From positions 754,117,603 through 754,181,602 of the forward strand of contig CM060922.1 of the NCBI GenBank assembly GCA_030737875.1: 64,000 nucleotides of DNA, read 5' to 3'. Every line of letters starts with the position of its first letter. The first letter of the stretch is position 1. Shown piece by piece: positions 37,449-48,768 of the stretch. The translations under genes were made by a program, and so were the position numbers. The notes beneath the pieces were generated by a model, which was not told where the DNA came from, did not search any database, and saw only the letters and a program-made list of their open reading frames with translations. Source of the DNA: Allium sativum. Taxonomy: Eukaryota > Streptophyta > Magnoliopsida > Asparagales > Amaryllidaceae.

Positions 37449-37453
37449 AAATC
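37449..37453. repeat. Target-site duplication of element C, left copy
   Basis: AAATC, repeated at 48265-48269. The uninterrupted target is visible in the 3' LTR of B at 54833-54837. Confidence 0.93.
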
Positions 37454-38448
37454 TGTAATGACCCGCATTGGCAGAGGTATTATAATTAATTTATTTAATT
37501 ATATAAATAGTGAGATTGTGAATTAAATGGTGGTTTAATTAAATTATAGTGAATATTTAATTAAAATAATAAATTTAATAATATATTTAATTCTGAAATA
37601 ATCAGAATTGACTGAAATGGCGATATGGTGTGAACTGGATCATATGTGATATTTAATTCAACTTGGAATTGAATTAAAATAAAGAATATATTATTTGAAC
37701 GTTAGTTTGAAACGTAGAATTATAATATAATTAAAATAGAGCTTGAAATGACGCGGCAGTTCGCTATTTGGCGATTTGAACTTCAACTGAATATACAGGG
37801 TTCGTTTTAAATCGGATTTCTGTGAAACAAGAAACGTTAGGAGCTGGTGGAGTATATCTTTCTAGTGGAAGAAGAAAATTAGGATTTCATCGTATAGATT
37901 TTTATATATATCCAAATCAAATTTTAAAATAGTCGCTATAATCGTTTATCGACCGTATCGGTTTATTCGATATAACTAGAGATCGGGTTTGAATTTAGAC
38001 AAAGTTCTTTTGGGACATAGTGATAATTTAATTTTTAGAATTTTATTGTAATTTTTAATTAATTAAATATACGACTTTTTATTTGGAGTATTTGGCACCC
38101 TATAATCAACATTTTGGGGTTTCACAATATGAGTCCATCTACCGGTATTATTATATCTTTGGGATCGTGGTACGTTGCTCGTCATAATGGTAGGTTTTAT
38201 TCTGTCTATAGCAGTTCGAAAAAAACAAAATATGTATGTTTATATATATGCATATACTGGCAAAGTGGTTAATACATAAATAATTCGAACATAAAATATG
38301 AGTTGCAGGGAGGAACGCCACACTGATGATTTATCAACCAGAATATCATACCAACGAAAATGTGCCACGCTACTGGTGATTTTCCACCACAAACTGAAAC
38401 AACCCCACGTCCTTTTTCTTAGAAAAATATCTAGATATTTCGAATGTC

Positions 38449-38456
38449 TATAAATA
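38449..38456 (+). promoter_or_regulatory. Candidate TATA box of the C 5' LTR
   Basis: GTCTATAAATACCCC lies 1.0 kb into the LTR; the 3' LTR has the same at 44525-44532. It could alternatively belong to the region flanking the antisense frame at 38562-38870. Confidence 0.55.
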
Positions 38457-38561
38457 CCCCTCTAACACCATTATAACCTAATTTTTACAGTCAACAAAAT
38501 GCCGCCTCCATCTCATTCTTACTAAGAAACATTTTCGATGCTCATAAAATCAAATACGAAT

Positions 38562-38870
38562 CTAAACATCTGAAAGATGAGTTCTTTGAATTCGCCTTAG
38601 GTTCCTCTTCGTATTCATATGCCTTTGTCTGAGTTCGAACTGGGTCGTTCGCTGTTGTTTGTGTGAACATGAGGGCAGTAGCATGTGGATTTTGGGAAGC
38701 TCGGAGTGTTTACCGCAGGAGCTCGAGTTGCCAGACCCGTAAGCAGGTGGGGCCGGCCGAAGTCTGGTGAACTCATGGAGGTTTGGTGATGATTGCGTCA
38801 GAGGTTGGAGCAAAGCAGGTACTGCTGATCGGAGGTAGCAGGAGATGGAAGTGAGGTTAGCGAGCGTCAT
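38562..38870 (-). CDS. Hypothetical 102-codon antisense frame in the C LTR
   Basis: An open frame on the minus strand begins MTLANLTSISCYLRS. It is richer in GC than its surroundings, with C or G at many third positions in the first half. Upstream on the same strand is a TATATAAT at about 39005-39015. The identical frame is open in the 3' LTR (44638-44946). Visible differences between the copies change amino acids (N to T, E to D, C to R), which argues against constraint since insertion. The solo LTR of the same family has unrelated DNA here. I do not recognise the protein; it may be a captured host-gene fragment or a chance frame. Confidence 0.3.
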   Translation of the reverse strand: MTLANLTSISCYLRSAVPALLQPLTQSSPNLHEFTRLRPAPPAYGSGNSSSCGKHSELPKIHMLLPSCSHKQQRTTQFELRQRHMNTKRNLRRIQRTHLSDV

Positions 38871-41670
38871 TTTAGTGTGGTGGAAGGGTGCAAGTATGGA
38901 ATGAAATGATGTTTTAACGTGTAGAGTATGGGGAGATACTGGTTCATGTATTTGCGGTAATAAGGACTTTGGGCGAGTTTTTATTTGTACGTATATTTTG
39001 GTAATTATATATAATAATGGGAGAGTGGAGTTTGGAAATGTTTTGAAGTGGTGGTGAAAATATAAGAAGCAGCAGATTCATTTCTTTTTGGAGAAGATGC
39101 TATGTACAGTGCAATATGTGATGGGCCTTATAAAATCAGTAAGCCCAATATAAGGAGAAAAAGGAAGTGAAAAACGTGAAGGGGTTTGGCAACACAAAAC
39201 AGTCCGGCTGCGTTCAACGAAGGGGGGGTTGGCACTTGTCTTGGCGTGTGACAGCATGGAGTGAGGACGCAAGTGTACAGGATTTGGGGCGGTTTACAGT
39301 GTAAACGTGAACGGATTTATGGGTTGAAAAATGGACAGAAGTGCGGTATGTTTTAAGGGAGAAGCATGACCATCAAAATCAAGCGGGGTCGGATTATACG
39401 ATTGGTTGGGATCGTATGGATGAGGGCTACACCGTGGAGCTGACTGGGAGTGAATCCGAGCTCGTTACAATTTATGGCGAAATAAATTGTCCGACTGAAT
39501 CAATAACAGTTTATCGTTCTTTAACGATGAACTGCCAATGTGAGTAAATCTCACTAACTCTGAACAGTTTATAATTTCATGTTGTATTTTTAGAACTGTT
39601 AGATATTGTCTGATCGACTGTGTGTTAACTATTTGATTGAACTGCTAGTCAGTTAGTTAAATTTTCTATATTGATTCTATTTAACAAAATATATCATATG
39701 GAACTGAAAAGTGATGTTATCTTTATTGTTTAACATCTGTGATGCAGGGAAATAGGTTGGAGGAATCCAACTGGATTCCTCAACATTTATTTTACTGTGA
39801 TTCATATATTGTGATATATGATGTGTTATATAATCTTTTCTGGATTATGTGTGTTAGAATGATATTAATCATTGTTATTCGATATTTTACATAACATAAG
39901 AAACCCTGAGTTGTGAAATGGAATATTTCAATGTATATTGAAATAAAGGAATTTTATAAAATCAACCGATTTTATAAAAGGAAAGTATTTATAAAACGAA
40001 TAGAGTTTTATAAAAGGAAAAAGATGTTGATAAAACAAATAGAGTTTTATAAAAGGGATATTTATTTAGAAAATAAATAGAAATAAGGAATAGTTATTTA
40101 GAAGATAAATAAACAGTTGTAAATAGGAATATTTGTAACGGTAAATAGAAGTTGTAAATAGGAATATTTGTAACGGTAAATAGAAGTGTAAATAAGGAAA
40201 TAGTTGTAACGGAAAATAAACGTTATAAAAAGGAAATTGATGAGATATAAAAGAGATAATCGAAATAGAGTAATTGAATATTAGTCATTCAATTAGAAAT
40301 AACCTGAATTGAGTTAGTCTAATATTAGCTAATCGAATTTAGTAACCGAATACAAGTTAATCAAAAGAAGTTTATCGAATTTAGTTATTCGATAGAGTTA
40401 AATCACTAGAGTTAATCGACTATAGTATTCGAATAAGAGTAAATCAAATAGAGTTAAACAATATTAGAAACTGACTAGAGATTGGTAAGTTGAATATTTT
40501 TCTGAGTGTTGATCTGATGTTGGTTTCGGCCTTCGGGGTTTATACTTAGAGAATTGTTCTCTTACTAGTTTACAGTTAGGGACTAATAGTTGTGGAATGG
40601 TAGTAATGCGTGAATGAGGATTGGAAATGTTTTCCAATGTAAATAAACGTATATTTTCTAATCATAGAAAATAAGGAAATGTGAATATACATATACATAT
40701 ATATTTATATGTTGGATGATTTGATCGATAATTCCATTTGGAATTAAGATCGTTGTGTGAACACCGACATGTTTTCATTTGATAGTTAAATCACAGACTA
40801 TCAAGTTTTACCATTTTAACGTTGTTAATATGGAGAGACCGGTTGGATTAATATCCAAAGAACCACTCTGTATTGGCATAAGCGTTGCGAATATGCCAAA
40901 GAAAATGGAAGACGGAGTAAAGTGCAAGGGCTGTTGTACAAGTCTTAGATAACATGGACTAAGATGGATGTACTGAATAGTGCCTTCGGTTTCGTTCAGT
41001 CCCAGAACGAACGTATATGGACGAGTGTCTGACAGAGTATTTCCAATGATCGAATGGGTTGATCTGTATAAATATATATGGTTGCAACGGATTTATCCCT
41101 TAGCATAACATCCAGGATATTTGTATAAACCAACTAATGATTAACGGATCTGATAATGTGGCATTCAAAGTGATCGTGTTATCAATGAATGGAAAGAAAT
41201 CGTAACCTCTGGCCTCAACATCCGGTAAATGACAAAAATCTGGCAGGTAGCATGGCTAAGTCGGTCGCACCGAAGTAGGGTGTATAATCACCTATCTAGA
41301 GAATATTCATTTGCTTATTTAATCTATCAATGATGTCCCATATATATACGGGAACGGTTGCTGATCCCAACCGTTGGTGATGTACATTCGATACACTCAA
41401 GCGAAATGAGTGGTCGGTCATGTGTGGCTGAGTTGCAAGATGTTCTTGTTGAACTCCAGTGTATCGTTCCTAGAGTACACTGATCGGAAGGTGGTTCCAT
41501 ACCTTGTCATAGTTGGAAATCCATTACCCAATACGTGCTTGCGGTTTTGACTGTATACTATATATGTAGAACGTGAGATGAAAGCGTTTCTGCTAGATGA
41601 TTATATATACTGTGGTTGATAGACATTATTATAATATCAAAAGGTTTTTGATATAAAGATAATTTGGATT

Positions 41671-41716
41671 CTTATAAGGGAAAAACCCGTTCCGTTATGC
41701 GGCGTGGTCTTATAAG
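41671..41716 (+). other. Conserved hairpin around CCGTTCCGTTATGCGGCG, C 5' LTR
   Basis: CTTATAAG at 41671-41678 pairs with CTTATAAG at 41709-41716. The 3' LTR has the same arrangement near 47750-47795, and the solo LTR has CTCATAAG/CTTATGAG. In B a related stem GCTGTTATAAG/CTTATAACAGC (49487-49497 and 49548-49558) is 11 bp and perfect. Confidence 0.65.
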
Positions 41717-42187
41717 ATATCGTTTACTTGTTCGAACTGTTTTTAAACTTTTTACTCACACCAGTCCCATGACTGAACCGAAGTTTACTTTGTTGTTTTC
41801 CCTAAATTCTTGGGTGCCTAAATTTGTACGGGCAGTCAAGTAGTCGGGATTTTACAGATACACTTGAAGAGCTGGAGCAGGAGGCTCCCAGGATCATATA
41901 GCTATAGTTATTTCCGCTGCGTTGTAAGTGCTGTACTTTGATAATGATGTATATTCAAATACAGATGTATATTTCAAAGTTATGTTACATATATTATATG
42001 TTATTCGTTCCGCTGTGAGATTCGTGTTACTCTGATGTTGTGTTCTTCTTCTTCTATTCTAAATTTCTATCTTATCTTTCCTCACCCTCTAATTTCTTTC
42101 ACTAATTACCAGGATTTTTCGGTGTTTTGGTTATCGACATCGTGCTTATGTCGATAACCAAAGTCGCTCAAAATCCGGGTTGTTACA

Positions 42188-42205
42188 GTTGGTATCAGAG
42201 CATTG
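42188..42205 (+). other. Primer-binding site of element C
   Basis: GTTGGTATCAGAGCATTG follows the 5' LTR end. TGGTATCAGAGC is complementary to the 3' end of initiator tRNA-Met. Confidence 0.92.
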
Positions 42206-42234
42206 GTTTAGTTAATACCTTGGCTCTGTGGCGT

Positions 42235-42275
42235 AATTCAGTAGAGATGGGATTAGTAATATCCTAGACTGAATT
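42235..42275 (+). other. Post-primer stem-loop of C (candidate packaging signal)
   Basis: AATTCAGT (42235-42242) pairs perfectly with ACTGAATT (42268-42275). Between them is AGAGATGGGATTAGTAATA followed by TCCTAG, in which GGAT and ATCC can pair. Element B has the same inner sequence inside a different, equally perfect stem. Confidence 0.7.
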
Positions 42276-43511
42276 TGAGTGTACATATATGAGTGCGTAT
42301 TTGTTAGTTAATATAAAATGGTTTTATATTGTGGAGACTCATTGGTTGAGTGACTTATGAATTCTGGTCGATCAGTTTGATCCACTGTATCGGTAGGAGT
42401 TCTATAAACACTTGAATACGATGAACCGACATAGTATGTTTTGATATAGTATATTGGTTATGTTGGTTGTTATTATAATCGAATAAGATTATAAAAGTGA
42501 AATGGTTATAAATAACTAATCAGATTCATATAAGTAAAGTATATGAAATAAGATGAAGTAAATCTGAATTTAAATCAGATTTGGAATTAAAATAAGGAAA
42601 TTTTAAGTTCCTGGGAGATTTTGAAAATGTTTTTCAAACTGAAAGTGATATAGTATTGAACTCACTTCGATAGTTGGAAAATAGATTCTGATGATGAATC
42701 GCGACATCATCAGTGTTCATTTCCGAGTTGTAAGTGACGGATTACTACCAAAGGTTTTGTTTTTGAATTGTTATGAGGAAAACAAGTTGTTTAGAAATTC
42801 AAAGGTTTTGAATTGGTATTATGATTTCAAATTTGATTTGAAATAAAAACCAGGAATTTAAGTGCTAGAAATTTAAATTTAACTTGTGAAGTTAATTCGA
42901 ATGGGATGGTAAAAGTAAATAATAAACCAGAATTTAACTTGAGATGATAGGTTAAGAAAAACTGGAAGTGATTAGAGAATAATCTGGATTTGGATTTGAA
43001 ATGATAAGTTGAGAGTTTGGAATTTGAAACTCGAATTTGAAATTTGATTCGGCTTGAATAAGCGAATGGTTGTGTTGTGTATAAAAGCAGATTGGAATTT
43101 GATTGGGATGACATTGGTATATGCTGAATTAGCAGCAGATGTAAAGGATATCTTGATATGCCCAACAAAAAGGTACCGGTTTATATTATATATGGGTTTG
43201 AGATGTTGATGAGCCGAATTGGCAAGCCGCTTGGCTGTTTGATTTTCTTTTGGGATGGAGATGGCCCAGAGAGGCAAGTTGGAGTTTGACCTATTGACCA
43301 GTACAAAGAAGGCGCTGGCGAAATTTTTCAAAAAGTTAAGGTATTAGAAAATTTTCAGGATTTTTGAAAATTTTCGTTGATAAGAATTAATTAAAATTTA
43401 ATTAAAATTAAATTAGTTCAGTTGAAACTGAAGTTAAGAAGTGAACAAATATGTTCTAACCAGTCGATTGGGTCGTCCTCTACCCTTTAGCAATTTCGAG
43501 GACGAAATTAT
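42276..43511 (+). other. Non-coding internal region of C
   Basis: No gag, protease, RT, RNase H or integrase motif is visible in six frames; open frames of 113 and 119 codons on the minus strand (42827-43331) resemble no family and overlap each other. Near the 3' end (43150-43400) a block is similar to the end of B's internal region, including hairpins at 43213-43236 and GGCGAAATTTTTC. Confidence 0.8.
43213..43236 (+). other. Twin short hairpins in C internal region
   Basis: GCC-GAATT-GGC is followed at once by AGCC-GCTT-GGCT. B has AGCC-TATT-GGCT then AGCC-GCTT-GGCT at 50805-50828, in the same position relative to its polypurine tract. Confidence 0.65.
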
Positions 43512-43527
43512 TTTAAGTGGGGAAGAT
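43512..43527 (+). other. Polypurine tract of element C
   Basis: GAGGACGAAATTATTT then TAAGTGGGGAAGAT abuts the 3' LTR start at 43528. Confidence 0.88.
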
Positions 43528-46500
43528 TGTAATGACCCGCATTGGCAGAGGTATTATAATTAATTTATTTAATTATATAAATAGTGAGATAGTGAATTAA
43601 ATGGTGGTTTAATTAAATTATAGTGAATATTTAATTAAAATAATAAATTTAATAATATATTTAATTCTGAAATAATCAGAATTGGCTGAAATGGCGATAT
43701 GGTGTGAACTGGATCATCTGTGATATTTAATTCAACTTGGAATTGAATTAAAATAAAGAATATATTATTTGAACGTTAGTTTGAAACGTAGAATTATAAT
43801 ATAATTAAAATAGAGCTTGAAATGGCGCGGCAGTTCGCTATTTGGCGATTTGAACTTCAACTGAATATACAGGGTTCGTTTTAAATCGGATTTCTATGAA
43901 ACGAGAAACGTTAGGAGCTGGTGGAGTATATCTTTCTAGTGGAAGAGGAAAATCAGGATTTCATCGTATAGATTTTTAGATATATCCAAATCAAATTTTA
44001 AAATAGTCGCTATAGAATCGTTTATCGGCCGTATTGGTTTATTCGATATAACTAGAGATCGGGTTTGAATTTAGACAAGGTTCTTTTGGGACATAGTGAT
44101 AATTTAATTTTTAGAATTTTACTGTAATTTTTAATTAATTAAATATACGACTTTTTATTTGGAGTATTTGGCACCCTGTAATCAACATTTTGGGGTTTCA
44201 CAATATGAGTCCATCTACCGGTATTATTATATCTTTGGGATCGTGGTACGTTGCTCGTCACAATGGTAGGTTTTATTCTGTCTATAGCAGTTCGAAAAAA
44301 ACAAAATATGTATGTTTATATATATGCATATACTGGCAAAGTGGTTAATACATAAATAATTCGAACATAATATATGAATTGCAGGGAGGAATGCCACACT
44401 GATGATTTATCAACCAGAATATCATACCAACGAAAATGTGCCACGCTACTGGTGATTTTCCACCACAAACTGAAACAACCCCACGTCCTTTTTCTTAGAA
44501 AAATATCTAGATATTTCGAATGTCTATAAATACCCCTCTAACAACATTATAACCTAATTTTTACAGTCAACAAAATGCCGCCTCCATCTCATTCTTACTA
44601 AGAAACATTTTCGATGCTCATAAAATCAAATACGAATCTAAACATCCGAAAGATGAGTTCTTTGAATTCGCCTTAGGTTCCTCTTCGTATTCATATGCCT
44701 TTGTCTGAGTTCGAACTGGGTCGTTCGCTGTTGTTTGTGTGAACGTGAGGGCAGTAGCATGTGGATTTTGGGAAGATCAGAGTGTTTACCGCAGGAGCTC
44801 GAGTTGCCAGACCCGTAAGCAGGTGGGGCCGGCCGAAGTCTGGTGAACTCGTGGAGGTTTGGTGATGATTGCGTCAGAGGTTGGAGCAAAGCAGGTACTG
44901 CTGATCGGAGGTAGCAGGAGATGGAAGTGAGGGTAGCGAGCGTCATTTTAGTGTGGTGGAAGGGTGCAAGTATGGAATGAAATGATGTTTTAACGTGTAG
45001 AGTATGGGGAGATACTGGTTCATGTATTTGCGGTAATAAGGACTTTGGGCGAGTTTTTATTTTGTACGTATATTTTGGTAATTATATATAATAATGGGAG
45101 AGTGGAGTTTGGAAATGTTTTGAAGTGGTGGTGAAAATATGAGAAGCAGCGGATTCATTTCTTTTTGGAGAAGATGCTATGTACAGTGCAATATGTGATG
45201 GGCCTTATAAAATCAGTAAGCCCAATATAAGGAGAAAAAGGAAGTGAAAAACGTGAAGGGGTTTGGCAACACAAAACAGTCCGGCTGCGTTCAACGAAGG
45301 GGGGGTTGGCACTTGTCTTGGCGTGTGACAGCATGGAGTGAGGACGCAAGTGTACAGGATTTGGGGCGGTTTACAGTGTAAACGTGAACGGATTTATGGG
45401 TTGAAAAATGGACAGAAGTGCGGTATGTTTTAAGGGAGAAGCATGACCATCAAAATCAAACGGGGTCGGATTATACGATTGGTTGGGATCGTATGGACGA
45501 GGGCTACACCGTGGAGCTGACTGGGAGTGAATTCGAGCTCGTTACAATTTATGGCGAAATAAATTGTCCGACTGAATCAATAACAGTTTATCGTTCTTTA
45601 ACGATGAACTGCCAATGTGAGTAAATCTCACTAACTCTGAACAGTTTATAATTTCATGTTGTATTTTTAGAACTGTTAGATATTGTCTGATTGACTGTGT
45701 GTTAACTGTTTGATTGAACTGCTAGTCAGTTAGTTAAATTTTCTATATTGATTCTATTTAACAAAATATATCATATGAAACTGAAAAGTGATGTTATCTT
45801 TATTGTTTAACATCTGTGATGCAGGGAAATAGGTTGGAGGAATCCAACTGGATTCCTCAACATTTATTTTACTGTGATTCATATATTGTGATATATGACG
45901 TGTTATATAATCTGTTCTGGATTATGTGTGTTAGAATGATATTAATCATTGTTATTCGATATTTTACATATCATAAGAAACCCTGAGTTGTGAAATGGAA
46001 TATTTCAATGTATATTGAAATAAAGGAATTTTATAAAATCAACCGATTTTATAAAAGGAAAGTATTTATAAAACGAATAGAGTTTTATAAAAAGAAAAAA
46101 ATGTTGATAAAACAAATAGAGTTTTATAAAAGGGATATTTATTTAGAAAATAAATAGAAATAAGGAATAGTTATTTAGAAGATAAATAAACAGTTGTAAA
46201 TAGGAATATTTGTAACGGTAAATAGAAGTTGTAAATAGGAATATTTGTAATGGTAAATAGAAGTGTAAATAAGGAAATAGTTGTAACGGAAAATAAACGT
46301 TATAAAAAGGAAATTGATGAGATATAAAAGAGATAATCAAAATAGAGTAATTGAATATTAGTCATTCAATTAGAAATAACCTGAATTGAGTTAGTTTAAT
46401 ATTAGCTAATCGAATTTAGTAACCGAATACAAGTTAATCAAAAGAAGTTTATCGAATTTAGTTATTCGATAGAGTTAAATCACTAGAGTTAATCGACTAT

Positions 46501-48264
46501 AGTATTCGAATAAGAGTAAATCAAATAGAGTTAAACAATATTAGAAACTGACTAGAGATTGGTAAGTTGAATATTTTTCTGAGTGTTGATCTGATGTTGG
46601 TTTCGGCCTTCGGGGTTTATACTTAGAGAATTGTTCTCTTACTAGTTTACAGTTAGGGACTAATAGTTGTGGAATGGTAGTAATGCGTGAATGAGGATTG
46701 GAAATGTTTTCCAATGTAAATAAACGTATATTTTCTAATCATAGAAAATAAGGAAATGTGAATATACATATACATATATATTTATATGTTGGATGATTTG
46801 ATCGATAATTCCATTTGGAATTAAGATCGTTGTGTGAACACCGACATGTTTTCATTTGATAGTTAAATCACAGACTATCAAGTTTTACCATTTTAACGTT
46901 GTTAATATGGAGAGACCGGTTGGATTAATATCCAAAGAACCACTCTGTATTGGCATAAGCGTTGCGAATATGCCAAAGAAAATGGAAGACGGAGTAAAGT
47001 GCAAGGGTTGTTGTACAAGTCTTAGATAACATGGACTAAGATGGATGTACTGAATAGTGCCTTCGGTTTCGTTCAGTCCCAGAACGAACGTATATGGACG
47101 AGTGTCTGACAGAGTATTTCCAATGATCGAATGGGTTGATCTGTATAAATATATATGGTTGCAACGGATTTATCCCTTAGCATAACATCCAGGATATTTG
47201 TATAAACCAACTAATGATTAATGGATCTGATAATGTGGCATTCAAAGTGATCGTGTTAACAATGAATGGAAAGAAATCGTAACCTCTGGCCTCAACATCC
47301 GGAAAATGACAAAAATCTGGCAGGCAGCATGGCTAAGTCGGTCGCACCGAAGTAGGGTGTATAATCACCTATCTAGAGAATATTCATTTGCTTATTTAAT
47401 CTATCAATGCTGTCCCATATATATACGGGAACGGTTGCTGATCCCAACCGTTGGTGATGTACATTCGATACACTCAAGCGAAATGAGTGGTCGGTCATGT
47501 GTGGCTGAGTTGCAAGATGTTCTTGTTGAACTCCAGTGTATCGTTCCTAGAGTACACTAATCGGAAGGAGGTTCCATACCTTGTCATAGTTGGAAATCCA
47601 TTACCCAATACGTGCTTGCGGTTTTGACTGTATACTATATATGTAGAACGTGAGATGAAAGCGTTTCTGCTAGATGATTATATATACTGTGGTTGACAGA
47701 CATTATTATAATATCAAAAGGTTTTTGATATAAAGATAATTTGGATTCTTATAAGGGAAAAACCCGTTCCGTTATGCGACGTGGTCTTATAAGATATCGT
47801 TTACTTGTTCGAACTGTTTTTAAACTTTTTACTCACACCAGTCCCATGACTGACCCGGAGTTTACTTTGTTGTTTTCCCTAAACTCTTGGGTGCCTAAAT
47901 TTGTACGGGCAGTCAAGTAGTCGGGATTTTACAGATACACTTGAAGAGCTGGAGCAGGAGGCTCCCAGGATCATATAGCTATAGTTATTTCCGCTGCGTT
48001 GTAAGTGCTGTACTTTGATAATGATATATATTCAAATACAGATGTATATTTCAAAGTTATGTTATATATATTATATGTTATTCGTTCCGCTGTGAGATTC
48101 ATGTTACTCTGATGTTGTGTTCTTCTTCTTCTATTCTAAATTTCTATCTTATCTTTCCTCACCCTCTAATTTCTTTCACTAATTACCAGGATTTTTCGGT
48201 GTTTTGGTTAACGACATCGTGCTTATGTCGATAACCAAAGTCGCTCAAAATCCGGGTCGTTACA
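43528..48264 (+). repeat. 3' LTR of C
   Basis: TGTAATGACCCG to CGGGTCGTTACA. Nearly identical to the 5' LTR throughout, including the antisense frame, repeats and hairpins. Confidence 0.95.
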
Positions 48265-48526
48265 AAATCTAACGGTTGGATTTGGAGATACGTCCAAATC
48301 AAATTCGAAAAAGGTCGCTGTAAGTGCAATTCGATGGCCATTGATGGAAATCGACTGTACGGGCCTTGATAAAATTATTAAAAATAGTAATAATTTATGT
48401 AAAATCATAAGAAATGATTTGACAAAAAAATGGGGATGAAAAACTCCATATTTGAAAAGATAAAAATGAATTTTTATCGAAATGAACTAGTTTTGAACTA
48501 AATTTTTATCCAAATGAACTAGTTTT
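48265..48526 (+). repeat. 5' LTR of B, second segment
   Basis: Starts with the AAATC duplication of C and aligns with 54833 to about 55075 of the 3' LTR. It includes the junction repeat ATGAACTAGTTTTGAA, present twice here. It then jumps to S LTR sequence, so about 0.95 kb of the B LTR and about 2.3 kb of the S LTR are missing. Confidence 0.85.
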
Positions 48527-48768
48527 GAATTTCCGTTGCTCTGATGATTTATGTTGATTTTAGTTATCAGCTTATGCACTGTCTCACCTGTTTTATGTCA
48601 AGTATGTTATTATTATATTTTATTCCATGCGCTGTGAGACATTCTACAGGTTCCTTGATTAGTTCATTCCCTTCTTTCCTTTCTTTGGCGACCGTTCCGT
48701 GCTAGTCGGGACATGTGTACAGCGCACTTCCGGAGGAAATGCAGGCTGGTGCGGAGTGGGCCGTCACA
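48527..48768 (+). mobile_element. 3'-terminal fragment of an S-family LTR
   Basis: Aligns with 58355-58598, the end of the S 5' LTR, with about five visible differences, and ends GGGCCGTCACA. The next base resumes the B LTR at exactly the point where S is inserted in B's 3' LTR. Confidence 0.9.

Larger units (their letters stand above)
33694..37453 (+). repeat. 5' LTR of B, first segment
   Basis: Aligns base for base with 51079-54837 of the 3' LTR. It contains a GC-rich leader (about 34600-34985), a donor-like ACGGTGAGTTTT at 34986, 27-bp tandem units at 36830-37100 and ATG-rich repeat-driven open frames that I do not regard as genes. Confidence 0.92.
37454..42187 (+). repeat. 5' LTR of C
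   Basis: Runs TGTAATGACCCG to CGGGTTGTTACA. It has a TATA box at 38449-38456, a donor-like AATGTGAGTAAATC at 39538, conserved hairpins at 41340-41780 and an acceptor-like TTTTACAG ending at 41857. Confidence 0.95.
37454..48264 (+). mobile_element. Complete non-autonomous LTR element C
   Basis: 10.8 kb flanked by AAATC. The 5' LTR is 37454-42187 (4734 bp), the internal region 42188-43527 (1340 bp) and the 3' LTR 43528-48264 (4737 bp). The LTRs are nearly identical, pointing to recent insertion. No gag or pol motif occurs in any frame. Primer site and polypurine tract are intact. It is inserted in the 5' LTR of B; the empty site is in B's 3' LTR. Confidence 0.95.

Noticed and set aside
39341..39547. 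68-codon frame in the C LTR, repeated in the 3' LTR
   Set aside because: The homologous part of the solo LTR has stops and indels, so the frame is not maintained.
42827..43331. Two minus-strand frames over 110 codons in the C interior
   Set aside because: They overlap each other, have biased AT-driven composition and no motif of gag, pol or envelope proteins.
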